NCBI RefSeq assembly: GCF_012163145.1
Contig: NZ_JAAVTX010000003.1
Span: 124,001-188,000 of the forward strand
Origin: Falsiroseomonas frigidaquae
GTDB lineage: Bacteria; Pseudomonadota; Alphaproteobacteria; Acetobacterales; Acetobacteraceae
Reading direction: 5' to 3'
DNA: 64,000 nucleotides
Shown here: positions 22,301 through 29,601 of the stretch, in pieces
How positions within the stretch are numbered: position 1 is the first letter of the stretch
Layout: each line of letters begins with the position of its first letter
Translations under genes and position numbers: made by a program
The notes under the pieces: generated by a model
The model's database searches: none
Seen by the model: the letters and a program-made list of their open reading frames with translations, nothing else
What the model was told of the DNA's origin: nothing

Positions 22301-22529
22301 GCTGACCACCACCCAGGTGGCGGCGCTGACCAGCACCTCCATCACCGCGCTGACCACGAAGCAGATGGAGGGGCTGACGACGACCCAGCTCGCCGCCCTC
22401 AGCACCACCCAGGTCACGGCGCTGGAGGTGGCGGACATCACGGCGCTGACGGACACGCAGGTGGCCGGCTTCACCACGACGCAGATCGGCGCGATGACCG
22501 CCAACCAGGTGAACGCGCTGTTTGCCTGA
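19332..22529 (+). CDS. Giant Thr-rich octapeptide-repeat protein
   Basis: A 1065-aa protein made almost wholly of about 132 tandem octapeptides, consensus [AG]-L-T-[TS]-T-Q-[IVL]-[AG], with no other domain. CAGGGAG stands 8 bases before the ATG at 19332; an ATG at 19326 is too close to it. There is no signal peptide or membrane segment (N-terminus MALFDSLTTTQ) and no RTX nonapeptide; the C-terminus is AMTANQVNALFA. Variant octads with E-T-T-D and I-R-G recur regularly, giving a hierarchical repeat. I do not recognise a characterised family. With type I secretion genes and two GT41 enzymes nearby it is a good candidate for a secreted, Thr-glycosylated surface protein, but substrate status is inference. 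It could instead be an intracellular scaffold. Confidence 0.85.
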   Translation: MALFDSLTTTQIGQLTTTTIAALRTTEIRSLAATQIAALTTTQIGALAATQLGALYTTQAAALETTDIAVLTSAQLRGLVSTQIAALTTTQVGALTSTQFGALSSLQAAMLSTTQVAALTTTQLGGLGTTQVVGLTSQQIAALTTTQVAVLTSTQIGAIGATKIRGLETSDIEALTTTQMAGLTTAQLAALTSTQAAAFETTDLVALTTTQLRGLVSTQLAALTTTQAAALTTTQLGGLTSVQMAALSSTQLSALTTTQVSNLGTTQVAGLTSGQIASFTTTQVGVLTSTQIGAIRSSQIRGLETTDLAALTTTQVAGLTSLQLGGLSATQILALETTDLAALTTTQIRGLTTTQMGALTTTQTEALTTTQLAALGTTQVAGFGSLQMAALTTTQVGALTSTQIAAIGSVALRGMETTDLAALTTTQVAGLTSQQLSALTSTQAVALETTDLAVLTTTQLRGLTTTQIGALTTTQAVALTSTQVAGLTSTQFAAITTTQLAALTTTQVGALGTTQVAGLTSTQLAALTTTQVGVLTTTQIAAIRSSQIRGLETTDLAALTTTQIGGLGTAQIAALTTTQAAALETTDLAVLTTTQLGGLTSTQLAALTTTQLAAVTTTQVAALTTTQVGGLTTTQVAALTTTQVGAMGTTQVQGLTTGQLAALTTTQVAALTSTQVGAIRRNWIRGMETTDLAALNTTQIGGLSSDQLNGLTNTQLAALETTDLAVLTTTQLRGITSTQLAALTTTQATALTTTQVVGLATTQLTGLTSTQVAAFTTTQIGALTTTQIAGLATATIRGIETTDLAALTTTQIAGLTSQQLSALTSTQAVALETTDLVALTTTQLRGLASTQLAALTTTQATALTTTQVAALTTTQAAALTTTQLAVLTTTQIGGLGTTQLAGLTSAQLAALTTTQVAVLSSTQIGGISSVEIRGLETTDLAVLTTTQFGGLTSTQLSALTSTQATGLTTTSLAALTTTQLGGLTVTMVGALTTTQVAALTSTSITALTTKQMEGLTTTQLAALSTTQVTALEVADITALTDTQVAGFTTTQIGAMTANQVNALFA
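19413..22200 (+). repeat. Hierarchical 24-bp / 408- or 336-bp / 1152-bp coding repeat
   Basis: The 24-bp unit encodes one octapeptide. A marker segment (I-R-[GS]-[LMI]-x-T-T-D type) begins at 19413, 19821, 20229, 20565, 20973, 21381, 21717 and 22125, giving spacings of 408, 408, 336, 408, 408, 336 and 408 bp, all multiples of 24. The order itself repeats every 1152 bp (48 octads). From about 20,560 to 21,530 the codons are nearly uniform (CTC ACC ACC ACC CAG), whereas the flanks mix CTG, ACG and ACC. Confidence 0.9.
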
Positions 22530-22586
22530 AGCTGCGGCCGGAGGGCGGGGGGCAATCCCTCCGCCACGGCAGGGCGAGAGGGAATT

Positions 22587-22667
22587 GCGGGCGGCGGGGA
22601 TCGAACCCGCATGGCACTGGGCCGAGGGTTTTTAAGACCCTTCCGTCTACCGTTCCGGCACGCCCGC
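22587..22667 (-). tRNA. tRNA-Leu (anticodon TAA)
   Basis: The reverse complement folds as a class II tRNA: acceptor arms GCGGGCG/CGCCCGC, a D-arm containing GGTAGACG, an anticodon stem AGGGT/ACCCT around the loop CTTAAAA (anticodon TAA), a long variable arm typical of Leu tRNAs, and a T-arm GCGGG-TTCGATC-CCCGC. The 3' CCA is not encoded. It lies just after the repeat-protein gene, a place where mobile islands often insert, although no integrase or second attachment site is seen. Confidence 0.93.
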
Positions 22668-22695
22668 CTGTGGGCCGACTATGCCGTGCCTGGCG

Positions 22696-23316
22696 TCACC
22701 TCGCCAGGGCGGGCCCGGCCGGGGAGGGAAGACGAGCCTCCGCCACATCGGTCTGCGGCAGGATTGATTCGATGGGCCGCAGCACGGTCCACCACTCGCA
22801 CTGCTCCTCCCGCCCCCGTGCGGCGCACCAGATGCGGCCGACGCCAAGCGGGCGCATGCCCAGGCCGCGCAGCACGGCGCGGGAGGCGGTGTTGTCCGGC
22901 TGCACCGCGGCACGCACCTCGCTGACGCCAAGCTGGCCGAAGATGGCCGCCAGCGCCGCCGGCGCGGCTTCCCGCATCAGGCCCTCGCCCTGGAACCGGT
23001 CGCCCAGCCAATATGTCAGCACGGCACGGTTGCGGTCGGCCTCGGAACGTGCGGCACTGATCCAGCCGACGATCTCGCCGCCATCGCGACGCGTGATCAC
23101 CATCGGCAGGGCCAGCCCGGCCATCGCGGCCGCGCGGGCTTCACCCAGCCGGGCGGCCGCCGCCTCGGGCGCCAGATGGACCGGCCAGGAGGCCAGCCTG
23201 GCGCTGATATCGGGCCCCATCAGGCTGGCAAGCGGTGCCGCATCTTCCGGAAAGGGCAGGCGAAGGCACAGCCTGGCCGTGCATACCTCCCGAACCTGAT
23301 CCCCTGATGCGTTCAT
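22696..23316 (-). CDS. GNAT-family N-acetyltransferase (RimJ/RimL-like)
   Basis: A 206-aa acetyl-CoA-dependent acyltransferase. It begins with TARLCLRLPFPEDAAPLASL, the RimJ/RimL-type opening strand, has a YWLGDRFQGEGLMREA loop in the acetyl-CoA-binding position (a Q/R-x-x-G-x-G/A variant), and ends with DNTASRAVLRGLGM, typical of the group that acetylates protein N-termini or small amines. It lies 18 bases downstream of the aldehyde dehydrogenase on the same strand and may be co-transcribed with the carotenoid operon, though no pathway role is obvious. Substrate unknown. Confidence 0.8.
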   Translation of the reverse strand: MNASGDQVREVCTARLCLRLPFPEDAAPLASLMGPDISARLASWPVHLAPEAAAARLGEARAAAMAGLALPMVITRRDGGEIVGWISAARSEADRNRAVLTYWLGDRFQGEGLMREAAPAALAAIFGQLGVSEVRAAVQPDNTASRAVLRGLGMRPLGVGRIWCAARGREEQCEWWTVLRPIESILPQTDVAEARLPSPAGPALAR

Positions 23317-23334
23317 GAATCGAGTCTGGCATCG

Positions 23335-24690
23335 TTAACGTCTTCCCACCAGCCTCGCGATCAACCGGTGGGCGAGTCTTTTTCTAGGAAGATCAAAGAC
23401 ACGCGCCAGACTCCAGGCACCATGCCGAACATGTGATCTTGCTTCGGAAAAGGTAAAAAATCCTTGTTTTCCGTGATAGCGCCCCTGCCCTGAGGCGCCT
23501 GTTCCGCCGAATCCCAGGGCGGGAAACGCCGCATATTCGACCGTCCGGCCGCTGACCAGGGCGCCGGAACGGGTGGCGGCGCCCACCGCCGTGCGCTCCG
23601 CCCGGCTGGCGCCGAACAGGTAGATCGCGAGGGGCGCCGGGTGGGCGTTGATCCAGCCGATCGCCGCCTCCAGCCCCGCCATTTCCTCCACCGCCAGGAC
23701 CGGGCCGAACACCTCCTCCCGCCCCAGCGCATCGCCCGGCTGCGGGAAGGCGAGCGTCAAGGCGCGCTGCCGGCCAGGGCCATCGGGGCCGAGCGGTTGC
23801 TGCGCCACCCCCTGCAGCAGCCGGTCCAGCCGCGCCGCCTGGGCATCACTGGCCAGGCCCGATTCGGGCAGAGCGAGGCCGCTGGCGCGGCAGGCGGCAG
23901 TGAAGTCAGCGATGGTGTGGCCGACCAGCAGCACGGTATCCGGCGCCACGCAGGTCTGCCCGGCATTCACCGCCTTGCCGACCAGGATATCCCGCGCCGC
24001 CACGGCCAGATCCGCCCCCGGCAGCACCACCGCCGGGCATTTGCCGCCGAGTTCCAGCGTCACCGGCACCAGGTTGCGCGCGGCGGCCTCCGCCACCTTG
24101 CGGCCGGTTTCCGTGCCGCCGGTGAACATCAGGTGGTCCCAGCGCTGGGCGGCGAAATCGGCCGCCACATCCGGCCCGCCCAGCACGGTGGCGGCGATCT
24201 CCGGACCCAGCGCCGCCTCCAGCACCTCCGCGATCAGCGCGGCGGTGCGGGGCACGGCCTCGCTCGGCTTCACCGCCACGCGGTTGCCGGCGGCCAGCGC
24301 ATCCACCACCGGCACCAAGGCGAGCTGCACAGGGTAGTTCCAGGGCGCCATGATGCCGACGATGCCCTTCGGCACCGGCTCCTCCCACGCGCTGGCCGGC
24401 CAGAAGGGGTAGGGCACGGCGACGCGGCGGGGCCTGGCCCAGCGGCGCAGGTGGCGCCGCGCATGGCGGGCGGCATCGACGGTGCAGAGCACATCGGCCA
24501 GCAGCGTCTCCAGCCGGGACCGCCCGCCGTAATCGGCGTCGAGCGCGGCGGCCAGATCCTCCGCCCGCGCCAGCAGGGTCTTCGCCAGCCGGTCGAGCAG
24601 GTCGCGCCGCCGGTCCAGCGCCAGCCGGCCATCGCGCGCCTCCGCCGCGCGCAGCTGCGCGAGTGCCGCGGCGGGTGTGCGGCATGGCAT
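23335..24690 (-). CDS. Aldehyde dehydrogenase, probably carotenoid aldehyde (CrtNc/AldH type)
   Basis: A 451-aa NAD(P)-dependent aldehyde dehydrogenase. The general-base Glu lies in TLELGGKCP (about E213), the catalytic Cys in NAGQTCVAPD (about C247), and the C-terminal YHGKQGFFTFSEAR resembles the fatty-aldehyde/coniferyl-aldehyde subgroup that includes the staphyloxanthin AldH. In this operon it most likely oxidises a C30 apocarotenoid aldehyde to the acid that is then glycosylated. Its ATG overlaps the hpnE stop as TGATG. The last 45 codons or so are markedly AT-richer, with AGA, TCA, CTT and CCT codons otherwise rare here. Confidence 0.85.
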   Translation of the reverse strand: MPCRTPAAALAQLRAAEARDGRLALDRRRDLLDRLAKTLLARAEDLAAALDADYGGRSRLETLLADVLCTVDAARHARRHLRRWARPRRVAVPYPFWPASAWEEPVPKGIVGIMAPWNYPVQLALVPVVDALAAGNRVAVKPSEAVPRTAALIAEVLEAALGPEIAATVLGGPDVAADFAAQRWDHLMFTGGTETGRKVAEAAARNLVPVTLELGGKCPAVVLPGADLAVAARDILVGKAVNAGQTCVAPDTVLLVGHTIADFTAACRASGLALPESGLASDAQAARLDRLLQGVAQQPLGPDGPGRQRALTLAFPQPGDALGREEVFGPVLAVEEMAGLEAAIGWINAHPAPLAIYLFGASRAERTAVGAATRSGALVSGRTVEYAAFPALGFGGTGASGQGRYHGKQGFFTFSEARSHVRHGAWSLARVFDLPRKRLAHRLIARLVGRR

Positions 24691-25931
24691 CAGGCGGCGA
24701 CGGCCTGGCGCGCCTGGGCGGAGAGCAGGGCCGCCGCGGCAGCCTCGCCGGATCGGATGGCGGCCTCGATCGTCGCCGGCAGGGCAGCCAGCGTCCAGTC
24801 GCCGGCCAGGGCGAGGTTGGGCAGCGGGCGGCGCGGCGGGGCCGGGGGCGGGTTCAGCCCGTGCCGCGGCGTCGCCCGGCGTTCGCGCACCGCCCGCGCC
24901 GGGGGCGATTCCACCGGCCAGTCGCCGGGCAGGCCGAAGCGCAGCGCCGCCTCCCGCACTTCCGGCCAGATCCGCGCCGCAGCCTCCGAATCGTTCAGCC
25001 CGACACTGTCATCCGCCGCGCTGACGGTGACGGAGACGCCGGAGGGCCGCACCAGCACCCATTGCGCCAGCCCGCCCAGCAACCCGAGGAAGCGCACCGG
25101 TCCTTCCTCGAGCCGGTTGAAATGCACGTTCAGGATCGGCGCATGGCGGGTGGGCACCGGCAGGTCGGGCAGCAGGCGCACGGCTTCCCAGGGCGGCAGG
25201 GCCAGCACCACGGCATCGGCGGGGCCGATGGGCTGCACCGCCTCGCCCAAATCCAGCCCGGTGACGCGCCCGCCTTCCTGCACCAGCCCGCGCAGCCGGC
25301 TGCCGGTGCGGAGGTTGGCGCCGTGGCAGGCGAGAGTCGCCAGCGCCGGCGCCACCAGATCCGGCCCGAGGCCCTGGCGCGCCACCAGCAGCCGCGCCGC
25401 GCCCTTGCCGCCGAGCCGCCGCAGCACCGCACCCAGCCGCCGGGCGGAGGCTTCGCCCACCGGGGTGTTCAGCGCCGCCACCGTCAGCGGCTCCACCAGC
25501 GCGCGCAGCAGCTTCGGGTGGTGGGCGAAGGCGTCCGCCACGCTGCGATCCGGGCCGGGCAGCGCCAGGCGCAGCAAGGCGAGCAGGCTGCCCAGCGTCA
25601 CCCCTTCCGGCCGCCGTGCCGCATCGCCCCAGCCGAGGGGGGAAAGCGCCACGCGGCGCGCGCTGCCATTCTCCAGGTCCAGCACCGGCAGGCCGCCCGG
25701 CTCCGGCTCCACCCAGCCCTCCCGCGCGCCGATCTGCACCAGGAAGCGCAGCGCGGCGCGGTTGGCGCCGAGCAAGGCGTGGGTGCCGTTGTCGGTGCCA
25801 TCCGGCAGGGCACGGCAGCGGCCGCCGGCCACCGGAGCGGCCTCATGCAGCGCGACGCGCTGGCCGCCGCGCACCAGGGCCAGCGCCGCCGCCAGCCCGG
25901 CCACGCCGGCGCCAATGACGTGCACCGTCAT
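24690..25931 (-). CDS. hpnE: Hydroxysqualene dehydroxylase HpnE
   Basis: A 413-aa FAD-dependent amine-oxidase-fold enzyme that reduces hydroxysqualene to squalene, the third step after HpnC and HpnD. N-terminal dinucleotide motif VIGAGVAGLAAALAL, EAAPVAGGRCRAL, the HpnE-like DNGTHALLGANRAALRFL and VEPLTVAALNTPVGEASA, and a C-terminal FAD-binding LALAGDWTLAALPATIEAAIRSG. It lies 24 bases after the hpnC-hpnD fusion and is coupled to the aldehyde dehydrogenase. Together these support a squalene-based, CrtM-independent route to C30 carotenoids. Confidence 0.9.
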   Translation of the reverse strand: MTVHVIGAGVAGLAAALALVRGGQRVALHEAAPVAGGRCRALPDGTDNGTHALLGANRAALRFLVQIGAREGWVEPEPGGLPVLDLENGSARRVALSPLGWGDAARRPEGVTLGSLLALLRLALPGPDRSVADAFAHHPKLLRALVEPLTVAALNTPVGEASARRLGAVLRRLGGKGAARLLVARQGLGPDLVAPALATLACHGANLRTGSRLRGLVQEGGRVTGLDLGEAVQPIGPADAVVLALPPWEAVRLLPDLPVPTRHAPILNVHFNRLEEGPVRFLGLLGGLAQWVLVRPSGVSVTVSAADDSVGLNDSEAAARIWPEVREAALRFGLPGDWPVESPPARAVRERRATPRHGLNPPPAPPRRPLPNLALAGDWTLAALPATIEAAIRSGEAAAAALLSAQARQAVAA

Positions 25932-25955
25932 CTGGGCACCGTCATGCGTGCAGCC

Positions 25956-27566
25956 TCACGGCTTCACCGCCAGCCAGGCCATGCGCAGCTTCTCCGTCCG
26001 GGTCAGCCGCGGCCGCTGGCGCGGATGCGCGAAGCCTGTGGCCAGCATGCGGTCCAGCAGCCGGCGGTAGCCCCACATCATGATGCGCGCCGGTTTCATC
26101 GCCTGGGCGTCATGCTCCCGCAATTCCAGTTCCGCCCGCGCGAAGCCGGCCGCCGCCCGCGCCGCGAGGTCCTCGCAGCATAGCGCGAAATTCGGGTGGG
26201 CGACGATGGCAGATGGGGTAGCCGGCGGCACATCGTGGCGAGCAAGCAATGAGGCCGGGACATAGACGCGGTCGATCGCCGCATCCTCATCCACGTCGCG
26301 CACGATGTTCACCAGCTGGAAGGTGCGGCCGAGCGCCAGGCCGAACCGCTCCGCCCCCGGGGCGCCGAAGATGCGTACCGCCATGGCGCCGACGCTGCCG
26401 GCGACGCGGCGGCAATAGGCATCCAGCGCCGCCTCGTCCGCCAGGCGCAGCCCGGGGGTCGCGTCCGTCTCCATGCCGTCGATCATCGCCACGCATTCGG
26501 CCAGCGGCAGCGCGAAGCCGGCGCGCGCCCAGGCGAGTTCGGCCGACAGCGCGCAATCCGGCTGCACCAGCTTGCCGCGCCAGGCGGCGAGAAGGCGGCG
26601 CTTCTCCGCCTCCGGCATCGCGCCATCCGCGATGTCGTCCACCGCGCGGCAGAAGCCGTACACGGCGTAGAGCGCCCGGCGGCGCTCGCCCTTCAGCACC
26701 GCCATGCCGCGGCCGAAGCTGCTGCCGGCGCGATCGACGCGGGCGCGCACCACGGCGGCATTCCCGGGCGGCGGGCGCAGCAGGCCGGTGAAGGCGGCGG
26801 CGAAATCGGCGCGACGCAGCGCCACCCGCCCGGCCACCGGGTCCGCCGCGCGCAGCCGGGCCAGCAGCCGCCAGGCCAGCGCCAGGGTCACCGCCGCCTG
26901 TCGCTTCAGGCGGGAGCGCAGCAGGCGCGGCAGCGGGGCCGCCACCTCCAGCGCCGCCTCCACCCGGTCCAACGCCGCATCCAGCACGGCGCGGCGATGT
27001 GGGTTTGCCGGGGCGAAGAAGGCATCCTCCCCGCCCGCCAGCGCCATCCAGGAGCAGGGCAGGTAGATGCGATCCATCGCCGCGCGATCCGGCACCAGAT
27101 CCTGCAGGTGGTTCAGGATCTGCAGCGCCGTGCACAGCGCATCGGCGGCAGGCGCGGCCTGCGGATGCGCCTCCCCATGCAGGCGCAGCAGCATGCGGCC
27201 CACGGGTTGCGCCGACCGCGTGCAGTAATCCTCCAGCGCGGGCCAATCCGCGTAGCGCGACTGGACCGAATCCTGCCGGAAGGCGGAGAGCAGCAGCCGG
27301 GCCTCCGCCGTGCCCACCTCGGCCAGGGGGCCGCGCGGATCGTCCAGCAGCCGCTCCATCGCATCCAGCCGCGCGAGCTTCGCTGCGGGCGCCAGGTCCG
27401 GCGCATCCGCGATATCGTCGGCGGTGCGGGCGAAACGGTAGAAGGCGAGCACCTTGGGCCGCAATGCGGGCGGCAACAGGCGCGAGGCGACGGGGAAATT
27501 CTCCGTCGTCTCCGTCCGGTTCGGCGCACCGGCGGCAGGCCCGGCCGCGAACTCGGACTGGTCCAT
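25956..27566 (-). CDS. Fused HpnC-HpnD (hydroxysqualene synthase, presqualene diphosphate synthase)
   Basis: One 536-aa reading frame holds two complete trans-isoprenyl diphosphate synthase domains. The first (about 1-265) is HpnC-like: TENFPVASRLLPP opening, first Asp motif DDIAD (50-54), second LQDLVPD (about 155-160). The second (about 270-536) is HpnD-like: AGSSFGRGMAVLKGERR opening, DDIAD (about 310-314) and NIVRDVDED (about 420-428). HpnC and HpnD are normally separate proteins of roughly 280-300 aa. The junction (near GLLRPPPGNAAVVRARVDRA) shows no stop or frameshift scar. Acts with HpnE downstream to make squalene from farnesyl diphosphate. Confidence 0.9.
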   Translation of the reverse strand: MDQSEFAAGPAAGAPNRTETTENFPVASRLLPPALRPKVLAFYRFARTADDIADAPDLAPAAKLARLDAMERLLDDPRGPLAEVGTAEARLLLSAFRQDSVQSRYADWPALEDYCTRSAQPVGRMLLRLHGEAHPQAAPAADALCTALQILNHLQDLVPDRAAMDRIYLPCSWMALAGGEDAFFAPANPHRRAVLDAALDRVEAALEVAAPLPRLLRSRLKRQAAVTLALAWRLLARLRAADPVAGRVALRRADFAAAFTGLLRPPPGNAAVVRARVDRAGSSFGRGMAVLKGERRRALYAVYGFCRAVDDIADGAMPEAEKRRLLAAWRGKLVQPDCALSAELAWARAGFALPLAECVAMIDGMETDATPGLRLADEAALDAYCRRVAGSVGAMAVRIFGAPGAERFGLALGRTFQLVNIVRDVDEDAAIDRVYVPASLLARHDVPPATPSAIVAHPNFALCCEDLAARAAAGFARAELELREHDAQAMKPARIMMWGYRRLLDRMLATGFAHPRQRPRLTRTEKLRMAWLAVKP

Positions 27567-27650
27567 GGTCAGGGCAGGATGGGGATTGGGCGTGGGGGGC
27601 GGGCGAGCGCGCGGTTCATTGCGGCCCCCTCACCCAACCTGGGGCGGCTA

Positions 27651-28751
27651 TTACGCCGTGCCATAGGCGCGCCCCTTCCAGCCGGCGGGCTTGCCCATCA
27701 GCGCGCGGGCCAGCGCCACCCACTGGATGGACAGCGCCACCAGCACCGTCAGCGGATGCAGGGGAATGGTCCACCACGGCTCCCGCACCCGCAGCGTGAC
27801 GGCGGCGCGCAGCGCGAAGCCGAGCGCGAGCGCCAGCACCGCGGCGCTGCGCGGCAGGAAGAAGAACGGCCAGAGATGCGCGCCGGCGAGCATGACCGTC
27901 CAGATCGGCAGGCCCACCGGCGTCGCCATGCCCTCCCGCGCATTCTTGATGAACCCGGCCCAGCTGTCGCGGAAGTTGGTGTACATGCGGCAGGTGGCGA
28001 GGCCGTGGCCCTCCACGATCTCGGTCGCCAGGCCGTGGTCGCGCATGCGGCGCGCCAGCGCCAGGCCATCATGCAGCACCCCGCGCACCCCCTCATGCCC
28101 GCCACTCGCAAAATAGCCCTCCCGTTCCACCAGCAGAAGCTGGCCGCAGGCCGCGGCCATGCCGGGCCTGCGGGTGAAGGCGCGGCCACCGCCGGGCAGG
28201 TAGCAGAACAGCAGGAAATTGATCATCGGCACGGTCAGCGCCTCGCCCAGCGAGCCGATCACCTGCTTCGGCACGCCGGTGACCATCGCCGTGCCGGTGC
28301 GCGCGGCATGGCCGGCCATGCAGGCGGCGGCCTCCGGCGCCAGGCGCACATCTGCATCGATGAACAGGAAATGCGTGCCGCGCGCGGCATCGGCCAGGCG
28401 GGCGCAGGCATGCACCTTGCCGGTCCAGCCCGGCGGCAGGGCGGGCGCCGATTCCAGCCGCACCCGCGCATCCCGCGCCGCATAATCGCGCACGATCCGG
28501 GCCGTTGCATCGGTGGAGCCATCATCCATCACCACCACCTCCACCGCCACGTCGCGGGAGGCAAGGGCGGCATCCAGGCAGCCGGCGATGTTCGCCCCCT
28601 CGTTGCGCGCCGGAATGAGGATGGAGACCAGCGCGCCTTCCCGTGGCGTACCGCGCGGCGGGCGCACCAGGAACAGGTTCACGACGCCCATGGTGGCGGG
28701 GAACATGGCGAGGGCGAGCGCAATCCAGGCCCAGGTGAATTCCAGATCCAT
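27651..28751 (-). CDS. Family 2 glycosyltransferase, CrtQ/HpnB-like
   Basis: A 366-aa membrane-associated inverting glycosyltransferase. One N-terminal membrane helix, then a GT-A domain with SILIPARNEGANIAGCLDAAL, VVVMDDGSTDATARIV, the LPPGWTGKVHAC motif shared by CrtQ and HpnB, and the DxD-like FIDADVRL; hydrophobic C-terminal segments follow. In staphyloxanthin synthesis CrtQ glycosylates a C30 carotenoid acid, and this position in the operon suggests the same job. The donor sugar is unknown; UDP-glucose or, given the UXS gene upstream, UDP-xylose are possible. It starts 3 bases after the acyltransferase stop. Confidence 0.82.
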   Translation of the reverse strand: MDLEFTWAWIALALAMFPATMGVVNLFLVRPPRGTPREGALVSILIPARNEGANIAGCLDAALASRDVAVEVVVMDDGSTDATARIVRDYAARDARVRLESAPALPPGWTGKVHACARLADAARGTHFLFIDADVRLAPEAAACMAGHAARTGTAMVTGVPKQVIGSLGEALTVPMINFLLFCYLPGGGRAFTRRPGMAAACGQLLLVEREGYFASGGHEGVRGVLHDGLALARRMRDHGLATEIVEGHGLATCRMYTNFRDSWAGFIKNAREGMATPVGLPIWTVMLAGAHLWPFFFLPRSAAVLALALGFALRAAVTLRVREPWWTIPLHPLTVLVALSIQWVALARALMGKPAGWKGRAYGTA

Positions 28752-28754
28752 CGC

Positions 28755-29594
28755 CTAGCCCGCCCCTCCCGTGGGATCCCCTTTGGGATCATGTCTTGGA
28801 TCGAATGATTGTCCCTTCGCCGCCGAAAGCAAGCGCCGCCACATCTGGTAGATGCCGCCCATGCCTTCCGGGCCACGCAGCAGCGTCTCGAACCGCGCGG
28901 GATCGCGCGCGATGGCATCCTCCGCCAGGCGGTCCATGGTGGCGGCCAGCGAGTCCGACAGCACCAGCAGCCGATCCTCCCGCCGCAGCGCCGCCAGGCT
29001 GGTGGCCTCGATGGGCGGGCCGAAGGCGCACAGCATCTCCGCCTTGCGCTCGGTCCAGAACGGGTAGTCCAGCGCCAGCGGCACGAACAGCGCATCGGGC
29101 GCCATCTCCGCCAGGCGGGACATGCCGGGGGCGATCGGCACCGGGCGTTCGCGCACGTCGCTGAAACGGCCGGGAGCGTTCATCCACAGCATGCGGTCCG
29201 GCGCCGCCAGCACCTGGCGCGCGGTGCGCAGGAAGGCGACGGCGCCGCGCGGGTTGCCGTTCTCCACGCCGAACACGCCGATGCGCGTCATGAAGCGGTA
29301 GCGGGACAGCGCCGCCGCATCCATCGGGATGAACATGCGCCGCCCCGGGAACAGCCGCTGCGACAGCAGCATGAAGGCGACGCCGTCCCACCAGCCCGGA
29401 TGGTTGGCGAAGACCACCAGCGGCCGCGCGCCGTAATCCTGCGGCATGCCCCAGCGCGCTACCCGCGCGGCCCGCATATGCGTGCGGAAGAAGCGGGTGA
29501 ACATGTAGTGGAAGAACGCCATGCGGCGCGGGTCGTAGAGCGTGACGGGACTTGCGCCCGCCTCCCCCCCGGCCCTGTCCGGCATGGCGTTCAT
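28755..29594 (-). CDS. PlsC-like acyltransferase, probable carotenoid glycoside acyltransferase
   Basis: A 279-aa lysophospholipid-acyltransferase-fold protein with the catalytic H-x4-D motif in FANHPGWWDGVAF and a second block LFPGRRMFIPMDAAALSRY. It lacks sequence similarity to staphylococcal CrtO that I can recognise, but it occupies the same functional slot next to the glycosyltransferase in a C30 carotenoid operon and may esterify the sugar with a fatty acid. The ATG at 29594 lies 7 bases after the crtP-like stop; longer in-frame starts overlap that gene and look like shadow. Confidence 0.78.
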   Translation of the reverse strand: MNAMPDRAGGEAGASPVTLYDPRRMAFFHYMFTRFFRTHMRAARVARWGMPQDYGARPLVVFANHPGWWDGVAFMLLSQRLFPGRRMFIPMDAAALSRYRFMTRIGVFGVENGNPRGAVAFLRTARQVLAAPDRMLWMNAPGRFSDVRERPVPIAPGMSRLAEMAPDALFVPLALDYPFWTERKAEMLCAFGPPIEATSLAALRREDRLLVLSDSLAATMDRLAEDAIARDPARFETLLRGPEGMGGIYQMWRRLLSAAKGQSFDPRHDPKGDPTGGAG

Positions 29595-29601
29595 GGCATG
29601 G

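Noticed and set aside
19350-22500. CRISPR-like array of 24-bp repeats
   Set aside because: Repeats are contiguous without spacers, diverge synonymously and keep frame; no cas genes are present.
19332-22529. RTX toxin or calcium-binding adhesin
   Set aside because: No GGxGxDxxx nonapeptides are seen; the octad is Thr/Gln-rich instead.
19095-22612. Long minus-strand frames opposite the octapeptide-repeat gene
   Set aside because: A 24-bp repeat unit is a multiple of three, so every frame without a stop in the unit stays open. Only the plus frame has a good start site and sensible codon use.
22530-22670. Integration site at the tRNA-Leu gene
   Set aside because: The tRNA is intact, but no integrase, no direct repeat of its 3' end and no composition break flank it in the window.
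26760-26800. Frameshift or assembly error joining hpnC and hpnD
   Set aside because: The frame runs through smoothly with normal codon use and a plausible linker; both domains are complete.
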